NCBI GenBank assembly: GCA_964589825.1
Contig: CAZPUS010000005.1
Location: 51,858 to 115,857, forward strand
DNA: 64,000 bases
Reading direction: 5' to 3'
From: CAZPUS01 sp964589825
Lineage (GTDB): Bacteria > Fibrobacterota > Chitinivibrionia > Chitinivibrionales > WJKA01
Shown here piece by piece: positions 18,902 to 27,041 of this stretch. The position numbers and the translations under genes are program-made. The notes under the pieces were generated by a model. It was not told the origin of the DNA, made no database searches, and worked only from the letters and a program-made list of their open reading frames with translations. Every line of letters begins with the position of its first letter. Positions within the stretch are counted from its first letter, which is position 1.

Positions 18902-19108
18902 TTACCATGCTTCGAAAAGGCGCGAATCGACCCCGTCTTCCCCGATGGGAAAACGAACGCGTTTGCCGCATTTGGGGCACATACCGGCATACGCGCTGCC
19001 GTCTCTGGTTTTATATATGTATCTGTACACATTGCAGCACTTGAAATGGACCCCGAGTGCTTTACTGGGGCGTTTGTCGGCCGGTTTTCCGGAGGTGAAA
19101 TCGTGCAT
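18902..19108 (-). CDS. Small conserved zinc-ribbon-like protein
   Basis: 68 aa. It has FKCCNVYRYIY, then MCPKCGKRVRFPIG, ending RLFEAW. The Cys pairs (CC and CxxC) look like a one-zinc ribbon. The pattern of ALGVxFxCCNVYxxIY, a tyrosine, CPKCG and a terminal R-F is one I recognise from unnamed small proteins in many phyla. No function is known to me. There is no good ribosome site. It stands alone between the barrel gene (convergent) and nadD. Confidence 0.6.
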   Translation of the reverse strand: MHDFTSGKPADKRPSKALGVHFKCCNVYRYIYKTRDGSAYAGMCPKCGKRVRFPIGEDGVDSRLFEAW

Positions 19109-19360
19109 GGAACCGATTACGTATCAAGTATGGGTTTTTGGAATCGATCATTACATACTGCTTCGGCGAATACGGACCGGTACATGGAACCGGCGTTTAT
19201 CCCTTGCGGTTATTTACTTCCGTAAGCCGTGGTATAAGAGTCCCTGTGTCAAAGCAGTATCTATGTTCCCACCGGGGATAATGGGCGCAAATGTGGTAAT
19301 GCAAAAAAAGCACATGTATGTACGCAGCATTATTTCACATTATATCATATTTATTCCTGC

Positions 19361-19391
19361 AGTGCAACCGGGGCACCTCGGTTGCAGCACT
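19361..19391 (-). terminator. Hairpin just after nadD
   Basis: GCAACCG pairs with CGGTTGC, extended by AGTGC/GCACT with a small bulge, directly after the nadD stop. There is no T tract on the minus strand, so it could be a weak or Rho-dependent terminator, or an mRNA 3' end stabiliser. Confidence 0.35.
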
Positions 19392-19393
19392 GC

Positions 19394-19978
19394 TCAGTAC
19401 ACGTTGTTGTCGACAATGTACTCGATGACGCCTTCCGGCAGCAGGTACGTGCAGGGAATGCCGCTGGAGAAGTATTTTCTGAGTAAAGAAGAGCTGAGTG
19501 CCCACTGCGGAGAGGGCAGGGCGGTAATCGGGACATCAGCAATTGCCGCAGGCGGGGTCATACCGTAGCCGGGGCGCTTGGTGACACACAACGATACCAT
19601 AGTGATAATATCGCGAAAACGGTGCCAGGTCGGGATCTCTCTGAGGTTATCGGAGCCGATGATGTAGTGTATCTTCGCATGAGGATGTCGGTTTCGGAAA
19701 CGATACAACGTATCGATTGTATACGAAGGTCCTTCCCGGTCAAGTTCGTCGGTAAGAATCCGTGCCTTGGGGAATTCGTGGATCGCTTTTTTGAGCATTG
19801 TGTGGCGCTGGTGTGCAGATGCGGTAATCGAATGCTTTTTATGGGGAGGGACGCGTGCCGGTATAAAATACAGTTGTGAGAGCTGCAGATAGTCGCACGC
19901 CATTTTTGCGGTGCTGAGATGCCCGTAATGAATGGGGTCGAAACTGCCGCCGAAAAGACCTACGTTGTAACTGTCCAT
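19394..19978 (-). CDS. nadD: Nicotinate-nucleotide adenylyltransferase
   Basis: Adenylates nicotinate mononucleotide to deamido-NAD in NAD synthesis. 194 aa, normal length. The N terminus has GLFGGSFDPIHYGHLSTA, the nucleotidyltransferase motif with the HxGH signature. ARVPPHKK, GSDNL and TWHRF follow in the usual places. The C-terminal ISSS/TxxR motif appears as SSSLLRKYF. It is 7 bp downstream of bamD on the same strand. Confidence 0.95.
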   Translation of the reverse strand: MDSYNVGLFGGSFDPIHYGHLSTAKMACDYLQLSQLYFIPARVPPHKKHSITASAHQRHTMLKKAIHEFPKARILTDELDREGPSYTIDTLYRFRNRHPHAKIHYIIGSDNLREIPTWHRFRDIITMVSLCVTKRPGYGMTPPAAIADVPITALPSPQWALSSSLLRKYFSSGIPCTYLLPEGVIEYIVDNNVY

Positions 19979-19985
19979 AGAGTGC

Positions 19986-20744
19986 TTATGAATCGGTGGA
20001 TGGCAGCTGCTGTTTGAGCTGCCGGGCTTTTTTTACTATGGCATCGTCTGCCGTGTCGTCATTTAGCAATGACGCGATGAGACGGCGGGCTTCCCGGGTG
20101 CGGTGCAGACGGATCAGGTTTTGGGCTGCATGGAGCTTTGCCTGGGGTGCATACTCCGATTCCGGGAATTTGTCTATTACCGATCGATAATAGATAACCG
20201 CGGCTTCGTATTTATTCAGTTTTTCGTAAAGCTCGGCTGTTTTGTACTCTTTTTTTGCGAGTTTTTTCCGGCATTTGTGAAGGTAGACTTTTGCGCTGTC
20301 TCTGAGAGGCTGAGGTGGATCGCTGTTTATAAAGTCCTGTAAATGACGTATCGCATCCCGGGTTTCTGACTGGTCGCGATTATATGCCAATGACGCGTTA
20401 AAGCTGGAGAGTCCGATATAGAGTCCGGCCTTATCGTAAAAGGGAGAGCGGGGGTAATCGCGACGAAGATGCTGAAATTCGGTTTGAGCCTCGAGTGGAC
20501 GGTCGAGTTCATACAGAGAGCGGGCCAGGTAATAGATAATCGAATCGGTTGCCTGGTGGCCGCTGCAGTTGAATTTTATATTGGAAAGAATCTCCTGGGC
20601 CTTTGAATACCGTTGCTTTTCGTAGTTGCCACGAGCGCTTTGGAACCGTTCGCTGCAATCGACCGGTTTCTTTTTTGCTCCGGCCGTACATGCTGCAATA
20701 CAGATGCTCAGAACTATAGCGTAGTGTTTCCTTTGAAAAAACAT
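19986..20744 (-). CDS. bamD: BamD-like TPR lipoprotein
   Basis: 252 aa. The lipoprotein signal ends IAAC, with the acylated Cys about residue 19. TPR-like helical repeats fill the rest, including YYLARSLYELDRPLEAQTEF, YPRSPFYDKAGLYIG, and AAVIYYRSVIDKFPESEYAPQAKLHAAQ. The layout and length match BamD (YfiO), the inner-leaflet lipoprotein of the beta-barrel assembly machine. The neighbours (cpoB-like upstream, barrel gene nearby) fit. Other outer-membrane TPR lipoproteins look alike, so the exact name is likely but not certain. Confidence 0.7.
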   Translation of the reverse strand: MFFQRKHYAIVLSICIAACTAGAKKKPVDCSERFQSARGNYEKQRYSKAQEILSNIKFNCSGHQATDSIIYYLARSLYELDRPLEAQTEFQHLRRDYPRSPFYDKAGLYIGLSSFNASLAYNRDQSETRDAIRHLQDFINSDPPQPLRDSAKVYLHKCRKKLAKKEYKTAELYEKLNKYEAAVIYYRSVIDKFPESEYAPQAKLHAAQNLIRLHRTREARRLIASLLNDDTADDAIVKKARQLKQQLPSTDS

Positions 20745-20827
20745 CAGGTGATCCTTAAATAAAAAGTATTACCGGATACCGGCGCTGACAAAAACTACCC
20801 TGTTATGGTACGTAAGGGCGCCTCTTT

Positions 20828-21010
20828 AAAACGCACGATGTAATCGTGCATACTGGGTGACAACCATTGAGGTTGTCGTCTCAGGCTTAGAAAAATAGTT
20901 TATGTGCGTGTACTATACCGGACAACCCCGCCTGAAAGATAGCCACCTGCGGCTGCGGATAATAGAATGGCCCCGGGAGGTGGGGCACCTGTTCCTGAAA
21001 GCTGGCTCCA
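20828..21010. ncRNA. Candidate structured RNA between cpoB and bamD
   Basis: The 274-bp gap between two minus-strand genes holds a row of hairpins: GCACGAT/ATCGTGC with a 3-nt loop (20833-20849), GACAACC/GGTTGTC with a 5-nt loop (20859-20877) and GCCCC/GGGGC (20970-20986). I do not recognise 6S, tmRNA, SRP RNA or RNase P RNA signatures. Strand is unknown. It may be an RNA in its own right or a processed intercistronic element. Confidence 0.35.
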
Positions 21011-21018
21011 GGGGCATA

Positions 21019-21822
21019 TCACTTTAGTCTGGAGAGGTAATTTTCGACCTGGGTGACGTAAGGAGAGTTAGGAAAGCGGGTAAGGAAATTCTTGAATTTG
21101 TTTTTGGCTTCGTTTGTATGCCCCATCTGGTAGAGTGCACGCGCGATCTGGAAGTGGGCGTCGTCTTTTTTTTCGAAATTTGAAACGTCCTTTACTTTTT
21201 TGAATGACGCGATAGCCTGCGCATACTCACCCTGTGCGTAATAACACTCACCAATCCAGTAACGGGATTTATGCGAATACATGCTTTCCGGATATTTCGA
21301 GATAACCTCTGAGAAGATATGGCGAGATTTTTTGTAGTCACCTTTGTCAAAGGTCGTCAGCCCCTGGTTGTAAAGAAAGTAGGCATCAGAGGGATTAAGA
21401 ATGCTGTAAGCTGAGGTAGGGGAAAAAGAAGGAGGGGCCTTTGGCGTTTGTTGCGTTTTTTTCTGCGGAGCACTTCGGGGCATTTGCTTGAGTGTAGTTA
21501 CCTGTGCCTGCAGATCCTTAATCGCTTCCACTATGAGCGAAAGCTGTACCTCGAGCTCCTCGATTTTGGCGATCGATACCCGTGAGGCCTTTTCGTTTAT
21601 ATGATTAAGCCGGTGATCGATTTCGGCGAGTTTGCTGTTAAGATTGTCCGTTTTGAGTTTGGCTTCCTGCGCTATGCGAAGCGCCTTGTTCGAATTCTCC
21701 TTGACCTGTACTACATCTACCTGCGGAAGCAGGGGGTCCTGGGTGGAATTCATCTTAGAGGCAGGACCGGCACATCCGGCGAACACGACCGATGCAAGCG
21801 CGAGAGCTGAACATAATTTCAT
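21019..21822 (-). CDS. CpoB/YbgF-like coiled-coil TPR lipoprotein
   Basis: 267 aa. A lipoprotein signal ends VFAGC. Residues about 40-110 form a coiled coil (VKENSNKALRIAQEAK, EELEVQLSLIVEAIKDLQAQ). A Pro/Gln linker follows, then three TPRs (YNQGLTTFDKGDYKKSRHIF, YWIGECYYAQGEYAQAIASF, FQIARALYQMGHTNEAKNKF). This is the YbgF/CpoB layout; CpoB works with Tol-Pal and PBP1B to link outer-membrane constriction to wall synthesis. No tol genes are in view. ATG 21822 is preferred over GTG 21831: GGAAAG lies 8 nt upstream. Confidence 0.8.
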   Translation of the reverse strand: MKLCSALALASVVFAGCAGPASKMNSTQDPLLPQVDVVQVKENSNKALRIAQEAKLKTDNLNSKLAEIDHRLNHINEKASRVSIAKIEELEVQLSLIVEAIKDLQAQVTTLKQMPRSAPQKKTQQTPKAPPSFSPTSAYSILNPSDAYFLYNQGLTTFDKGDYKKSRHIFSEVISKYPESMYSHKSRYWIGECYYAQGEYAQAIASFKKVKDVSNFEKKDDAHFQIARALYQMGHTNEAKNKFKNFLTRFPNSPYVTQVENYLSRLK

Positions 21823-21865
21823 ACAGACCACTTTCCGTAAAAGAAAAAATGAATGTTATCGTAAC

Positions 21866-22026
21866 CTGAATTGATAATTTTAGTTGCGGCATCTGTTGCA
21901 ATCCGCACTATTCTAAATAGTCTCTAAAATCATGAGGCAACCAACAAGGTTGCCCCATAATTGTTGAGAACACAGTAGCAGCACGGCTCATCGCAGCTTT
22001 TATCGAAACAACCGCTCAATTCAAAC
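21866..22026. repeat. Dispersed repeat, copy A (about 160 bp)
   Basis: Copy of the family also found at 33726 and 39887-40131. Ends are CCTGAATTGA (left) and TCAATTCA (right), near-inverted. Blocks shared with the 39.9-kb copy, in reverse orientation and at the same spacing: a GCTGC block at 21970-21997, ATTATGGGG...CTCATGATTT at 21928-21962 (here a perfect GGCAACC/GGTTGCC hairpin) and a GGATTGCA block near 21881-21908. The minus strand has a 32-codon frame from ATG containing DKSCDEPCCYC and NYGA. The whole 465-bp gap between cpoB and lptFG has no other gene. Confidence 0.65.
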
Positions 22027-22287
22027 ATAAATATAATATATACTGTGCGTCGCTGCGGATAAAGAAGAATGGCGTTATCCCTGCTTTGTGTGGAAAAACA
22101 GAAGTGATGCCGATCTTCTTTTCATTACTGCGTGTTAATTATATCGACCAGTGAAGCATGGGCCTTGAGGCGCTATATTGTGGTGGCGTATATACCGGGG
22201 TGCTCAACCCTGCGACAAACTATTTTTCTTATGATAAAACGGTAATCCCTGACGGCTTATTATTTTGTAATACCGACTTCGTGAACC

Positions 22288-24849
22288 ATGATATTATATC
22301 GATACGTCCTTAAAAAACATTTCCCCCCGTTTATCTATTCTATCGCGATTATTCTCTTTATTTCGATTGTCAATTATGCGGTACGAATACTGGATAAAAT
22401 AATCAGCAAGGGGCTCGAACCGGGCGTGGTGCTCGAGATTTTTCTGGTCAATCTCGGATGGATGGTTGCACTGGCAGTACCTATGGCCACGCTTACCGCC
22501 ACACTTATGGCGTTTGGCAGTATGTCTGCGGACAACGAGATGGCGGCGATACGGGCTTCGGGGATTCCTCTTTACAAGCTGTTGATTGCTCCGCTTTCCG
22601 CTTCGAGTGTGCTGTGTGTGTTGCTGATTTTTTTTAACAATCTTATTCTGCCCGACGCGAACCACAGAACCGCAAGCCTGATGTCCGATATTTCACGAAA
22701 GCACCCGGCTGCATTTATCGAGCCCAAGGTACTTATCGATGAGTTCAGCGATTATGGACTGTATGTCGAGCGGGTAAAAAGCAAAACCGGGCGGCTCTAC
22801 GGGATCAAGGTTTTCTCTCAGCAAAAGGGAGGACGGTATACCACAACAGTCGCCGATTCGGGAGAAATCATTCAGACACATAACGGCAGGTTCCTCAGGC
22901 TCACCCTCTTTCACGGCGCATCGCATCAGCTCGGCGGTAAAGAGCCCGGGGAGTATATCGTCAGTTCGTTCAACGAGCAGATCCTGGTGATAAAAAACAA
23001 GGATACAAAACTGCAGCGGCGCGACCGCAGTCATCGAAGCGACAGGGAAAAAAGCTCCGAAGCAATGCTGAGGGATGTAAAACGCTACACCGAAAAAAAA
23101 CGGCATACGGTAAGCCAGTACAATGCATTTCTCGATTCTCTTCAGCGCAGCGTGACGCGATGGGATTCGCTTTACCGTGTTACGCCTTTTAGTCCGGATA
23201 CGGCTATCCACCGCTCCGATTCTACATTTATGCAGTGGCGTGCCGGTATCGTCACCGCGCAGCAGATGGAAACGCGGCTGACACACATGCAAAAAAAGGT
23301 GCAACGGTATGCCCGTACCATTACCAGGTATGAGAAAAACAGTGCCAAATATATGGTCGAGGTGCATAAGAAGTTTTCAATACCGTTTGCCTGTATCGTA
23401 TTTGTGCTGATAGGATCTCCCCTGGGGATAATGGCGCGAAGGGGCGGTATCGCGGTAGGAGCGAGCTACAGCATACTTTTTTTTATTATCTACTGGGCTC
23501 TGTTGATACAGGGGGAGAAACTGGCGGACGAGCTGGTTATTTCCCCGTTTCTTGCAATGTGGAGTGGTAACATCCTGATCGGCGCGTGTGCATTGGTTCT
23601 TGTGTCACGACTGGGCCGACGCCGCATGAGTATTTCCTTTGCTCCGCTCCTGGAGACGCTTCGTTCATGGGCTGCGCGTCTGCATCGGAATCCGGTTATT
23701 CGCGCCATGATATTTATTGCATCGCTTCCCGTAAAGGGATGCTTTTTATTTTTGCTGTTGTTTCGCAGAATTTCCGGCATCCTTCCGCTTTACATCATAC
23801 GATTATTTCTTGGGTATGTTATCGGGATAACCGTGGCGATTATAGTCGTATTTGTCACCGTCGATTACGTATCGAATTCGGGGTTGTTCAGCGAGGCGGG
23901 TACCGGGGATATCGCCAGGTACTATCTCTACTACATGCCGTGGATTCTTCCCATGATATTTCCGGTTATCAATCTTCTCGCGTCGATGGCCGTAGTGGGT
24001 AAACTTGTCGGAAGACGTGAGATCGATGCAATGCGCGCATCGGGAATCAGCGTCGTTCGTGCGTTCAGTCCGTTGCTGCTTGTGGGGCTGCTTTTCACTG
24101 GAGGAACGTTTCTTACCCGTGAAGCACTTCTTCCCCAGGCAAACATGAAACGGGAGGTGCTCAAATCCAGGCTCAAGGGGCACGGCGAACGGATGGCGGG
24201 GCGTCATAACCGGAGGGATTTTTATTATTTTGCTAATGACAGTACGGTTTACTTCTTTGAAAGACTCCGTGGATCCCGCAACAGCGGCCGCAAGGTGTGG
24301 GGGCAGTATTTTACCAAATCGAACCGCATGCGAAAATTCGTGCAGGCGGAAAAAGCGTCCTGGCGGGACAGCAGCTGGTATCTTTATAATGGTGTAGTGC
24401 GCTATGTAAGGCCTCAATCCGATTCTTTCGCGCAGTTCGATACTTTGAAAGATGTTGCACTCGATGTATCCGCACGAAAAATGGCGACTACCATATCGTC
24501 ACCGCTTGAGCGCAGCTACTGGGAGCTGCATGAGTATATCCAGCGTGCAAAACGACGAGGAGAAGAGATTCAGGAGTATCTTGCGGAGCTGCACTTCAAA
24601 ATGGCATTCCCGTTCATGAATTTTATCGTGATATTACTTGGCGTTTCGATTGCGGCACGTATCGGGAGAAGGGGCGGAGCCGTGCTGTTCGGCATCGGCA
24701 TTTTCGTGAGTTTTTTTTACTGGATGGGTGCACGATTTGTGCTCGAATTCGGCAAAAACGGCTACATCTCACCGATTCTCGGCGCGTGGATAGGTAATGT
24801 AATATTTTTTGTAATTGGGATATGGCTTTATGCAACAACCGACAGATAA
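22288..24849 (+). CDS. LptF-LptG fusion, LPS export permease
   Basis: 853 aa, about twice the length of one permease. Residues 1 to about 430 are a complete LptF-type unit: TM bundle from MILYRYVLKKHFPPF, GSMSADNEMAAIRASGI, a periplasmic beta-jellyroll part, then KKFSIPFACIVFVLIGSPLGI. From about 490 a second unit starts (LPLYIIRLFLGYVIGI) with VVGKLVGRREIDAMRASGIS and, near the end, LHFKMAFPFMNFIVILLGV. The repeated E-I/M-x-A-M/I-R-A-S-G-I motif is the coupling helix that meets the LptB ATPase. In E. coli these are two genes whose products form a heterodimer that lifts LPS from the inner membrane. Here one chain should supply both halves. The next gene overlaps its 3' end. Confidence 0.88.
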   Translation: MILYRYVLKKHFPPFIYSIAIILFISIVNYAVRILDKIISKGLEPGVVLEIFLVNLGWMVALAVPMATLTATLMAFGSMSADNEMAAIRASGIPLYKLLIAPLSASSVLCVLLIFFNNLILPDANHRTASLMSDISRKHPAAFIEPKVLIDEFSDYGLYVERVKSKTGRLYGIKVFSQQKGGRYTTTVADSGEIIQTHNGRFLRLTLFHGASHQLGGKEPGEYIVSSFNEQILVIKNKDTKLQRRDRSHRSDREKSSEAMLRDVKRYTEKKRHTVSQYNAFLDSLQRSVTRWDSLYRVTPFSPDTAIHRSDSTFMQWRAGIVTAQQMETRLTHMQKKVQRYARTITRYEKNSAKYMVEVHKKFSIPFACIVFVLIGSPLGIMARRGGIAVGASYSILFFIIYWALLIQGEKLADELVISPFLAMWSGNILIGACALVLVSRLGRRRMSISFAPLLETLRSWAARLHRNPVIRAMIFIASLPVKGCFLFLLLFRRISGILPLYIIRLFLGYVIGITVAIIVVFVTVDYVSNSGLFSEAGTGDIARYYLYYMPWILPMIFPVINLLASMAVVGKLVGRREIDAMRASGISVVRAFSPLLLVGLLFTGGTFLTREALLPQANMKREVLKSRLKGHGERMAGRHNRRDFYYFANDSTVYFFERLRGSRNSGRKVWGQYFTKSNRMRKFVQAEKASWRDSSWYLYNGVVRYVRPQSDSFAQFDTLKDVALDVSARKMATTISSPLERSYWELHEYIQRAKRRGEEIQEYLAELHFKMAFPFMNFIVILLGVSIAARIGRRGGAVLFGIGIFVSFFYWMGARFVLEFGKNGYISPILGAWIGNVIFFVIGIWLYATTDR

Positions 24850-25243
24850 CGAGAAAAACGCATCAGCCGATCACCCTTTAAAAATATTTATCGTGGATAA
24901 CAATCACGATGATCTCGATTTGTTCGAGCTGTTTCTTTTTCGGGATTACGATATCGAGACCTTTCTCGATATTTACAGTGCATTGCGGCGTATCCGGGAA
25001 CAGGGTGAGCGGGTCGATCTGCTTATAACCTTTACCATGTTGCCTGAAGCGGATGCGAAAAAGGTAATCGAGCTGCTGAAAGAGGATGACTCGACCGCAC
25101 TGATTCCTGTCGTCGCCATAATATCATCGGTCCAGAAGTATTCCATTACCGAATTGATCAGCAGCGGGTTTACGGATGTGATCGGAAAGCCGTTTTCTCG
25201 CGATGATGTGAAAGCTACTGTCGATAAGGTGCTCGGAGAATGA
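24830..25243 (+). CDS. Degenerate receiver-domain protein
   Basis: 137-aa single-domain response-regulator fold. The acidic pair is in VDNNHDD (22-28) and the switch Lys in GKPFS near the end. The phosphoacceptor Asp is missing: in LLITFTMLP (64-72) Phe68 falls where Asp should be. It therefore probably cannot be phosphorylated and may be a constitutive or binding-only receiver. ATG 24830 overlaps the lptFG end by 20 bp, a sign of translational coupling, and the GGDEF gene follows after 10 bp. Confidence 0.7.
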   Translation: MQQPTDNEKNASADHPLKIFIVDNNHDDLDLFELFLFRDYDIETFLDIYSALRRIREQGERVDLLITFTMLPEADAKKVIELLKEDDSTALIPVVAIISSVQKYSITELISSGFTDVIGKPFSRDDVKATVDKVLGE

Positions 25244-25253
25244 TGAGGTATGC

Positions 25254-27020
25254 ATGTCGATAACACTGCGTAATAGTGCACTGATATGTGCCGCGATTGG
25301 CTTTGGTGCCTTGTTGTCGCTTCTGTTGCAGGGTTCCTTTCATCTTCCGGTATTTTTGGTCTCGGCTGTGATGTGTATCGCAGGAGGGCTACTGTATGCC
25401 GTGGCAAAACCGCGTACCCCGGACACGTCCAACGAGTGTGGGCACTCGGGTGATTCGTTCAAAAAAGGGGTGATAGAAGAATTCGATGAGACCCTCGAGC
25501 TTACCGATGAGGTAACGGTCAAGGTTCTTACCTCCGATTATGCAAAGCGGCAGTGGCAGGAGACGGACGAGATTATCGATTACATCCTGGATAATGCCAT
25601 CGAGCTTATTGCGCAGCGAATAGACGGCAATACAGTGGGGATGTTTTTTCCGGCGGGAGACGGTGGCTACAGTCTGAGAAGGTATCGGTCCAAAAGCGAG
25701 CATGTCGATCCGAATGCGGTCATTTATCCGGGAAAGGGGGTCATCGGCAGTTTTTTGAAGGAAGGTCTCAAGAAGCTGAATCTCAAGGATATCGTCTCGG
25801 ACAGTATTACACTGCATTACTATTCCAGAGACGCCGGAATTCGCTCACTTATTGCAAGTCCGCTGTCGGTCAACGAAACCGACTGGGGTACTATCGTGAT
25901 AGATAGTACGGAGGACATGCACTTTACTAAAGCGGATGTTGAATACCTCGACCATGTGGCGTATGTGTTGACTCGTGCCTTGTATTACGCGCATAAAAGC
26001 ACCGACCAGCGGCTGCGCTATTCCAGGCTTCGTGCAATGAGCGTTACCGAAAAGGACTTTTTCAGTGAGAGCACGGTCGAAGCGGTTGTAGACAAAATGT
26101 ATTCGATTGTCCCGTATGCGGTACAGTGCGATCGTATTACAATAAGCCTGCGGGACGAAGATAAAAAGAGCGCAACCATTGTACGGGCGCAGGGCCCGGG
26201 TGCGGATCGTTTGAAGGACGTATCGTGTCCTGTTGAAAACCATTCGCTCGTTGGACTGGTGTATGGAAAAAATATTACCCTGTCGCGAAATTTTTCGGAT
26301 GATCGATATGAAACACGCTATTTTGATGACGAACCACGGTGTCGTGAGCTTCGGTCATTTCTCATTGTACCGTTCGGTATCGGCCAATGTACCGGTGCGA
26401 TACTGTTGGAGTCAACTCTGCCCGATGCATTCAGCCAGTCGAGCAAAGGACTTCTGTCCAGACTGGCAACATCCGCAGGAGTCGCGATAGAGAAAATCAA
26501 GGTAATCGACCAGGCGCATCGGCTCGCGACGCATGACGGGCTGACCGGGCTGAATAATCACCGCAGTTTTCAGCGGGTGCTTCGCAGGGAGTTGAAAAGG
26601 GCCGATCGCTACAAGACCGATCTTTCACTCGTTATTTGCGACATCGACCATTTCAAAAGCATTAACGACACCTATGGTCATCAGTTCGGTGACGAGGTAC
26701 TCAAATCGATTGCCGGTATACTTGAAAAAGAGTCGAGAAAAGATGTCGATATTCCTGCCCGGTATGGCGGAGAGGAGTTCGGCATAATTCTCGGAAATAC
26801 AAATGTCGATGAAGCGCGGGAAATAACCGATCGTATTCGTACGCATATTGCACAACAGGTATTTCATACCACCCAGTCACAGCCGGTGTCGGTTACCATG
26901 AGTTTTGGTCTCGCAGGATACCGTGTTCATGCGACTCGTCCGGAGGATATCGTGAAGAAGGCGGATAAAGCCCTCTATGTGGCTAAACGAAGCGGCCGCA
27001 ACCGTGTAGAGGTATTTTAG
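25254..27020 (+). CDS. Membrane-bound GAF-GGDEF diguanylate cyclase
   Basis: 588 aa. Two hydrophobic segments near the N terminus (ICAAIGFGALLSLLLQ, PVFLVSAVMCIAGGLLYAV) form a hairpin anchor. Two GAF-like sensory regions follow (about 85-240 and 265-410). The C-terminal cyclase domain has HDGLTGLNNHRSF, DIDHFKSINDTYGHQFGD and the active-site loop GGEEF at 505-509, so c-di-GMP synthesis is expected. The inhibitory site is altered: the residue pattern before the loop gives KxxD rather than RxxD, so product inhibition may be lost. Ribosome site GATGAGG. The degenerate receiver protein just upstream is a candidate partner. Confidence 0.85.
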   Translation: MSITLRNSALICAAIGFGALLSLLLQGSFHLPVFLVSAVMCIAGGLLYAVAKPRTPDTSNECGHSGDSFKKGVIEEFDETLELTDEVTVKVLTSDYAKRQWQETDEIIDYILDNAIELIAQRIDGNTVGMFFPAGDGGYSLRRYRSKSEHVDPNAVIYPGKGVIGSFLKEGLKKLNLKDIVSDSITLHYYSRDAGIRSLIASPLSVNETDWGTIVIDSTEDMHFTKADVEYLDHVAYVLTRALYYAHKSTDQRLRYSRLRAMSVTEKDFFSESTVEAVVDKMYSIVPYAVQCDRITISLRDEDKKSATIVRAQGPGADRLKDVSCPVENHSLVGLVYGKNITLSRNFSDDRYETRYFDDEPRCRELRSFLIVPFGIGQCTGAILLESTLPDAFSQSSKGLLSRLATSAGVAIEKIKVIDQAHRLATHDGLTGLNNHRSFQRVLRRELKRADRYKTDLSLVICDIDHFKSINDTYGHQFGDEVLKSIAGILEKESRKDVDIPARYGGEEFGIILGNTNVDEAREITDRIRTHIAQQVFHTTQSQPVSVTMSFGLAGYRVHATRPEDIVKKADKALYVAKRSGRNRVEVF

Positions 27021-27041
27021 TACAAACCAGAAAGATCAGGT

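Noticed and set aside
18891..19568. 225-codon plus-strand frame
   Set aside because: Covers the zinc-ribbon gene and the nadD end on the opposite strand, with no motif.
20828..21010. 6S RNA, RNase P RNA, SRP RNA or tmRNA
   Set aside because: I looked for their core sequences on both strands and found none, so only an unnamed structured region is reported.
20881..22260. Further copies of the repeat around AAAATAGTTT-like strings (also near 13890 and 63530)
   Set aside because: The match is about 10 AT-rich bases, too short and simple to count as a copy.
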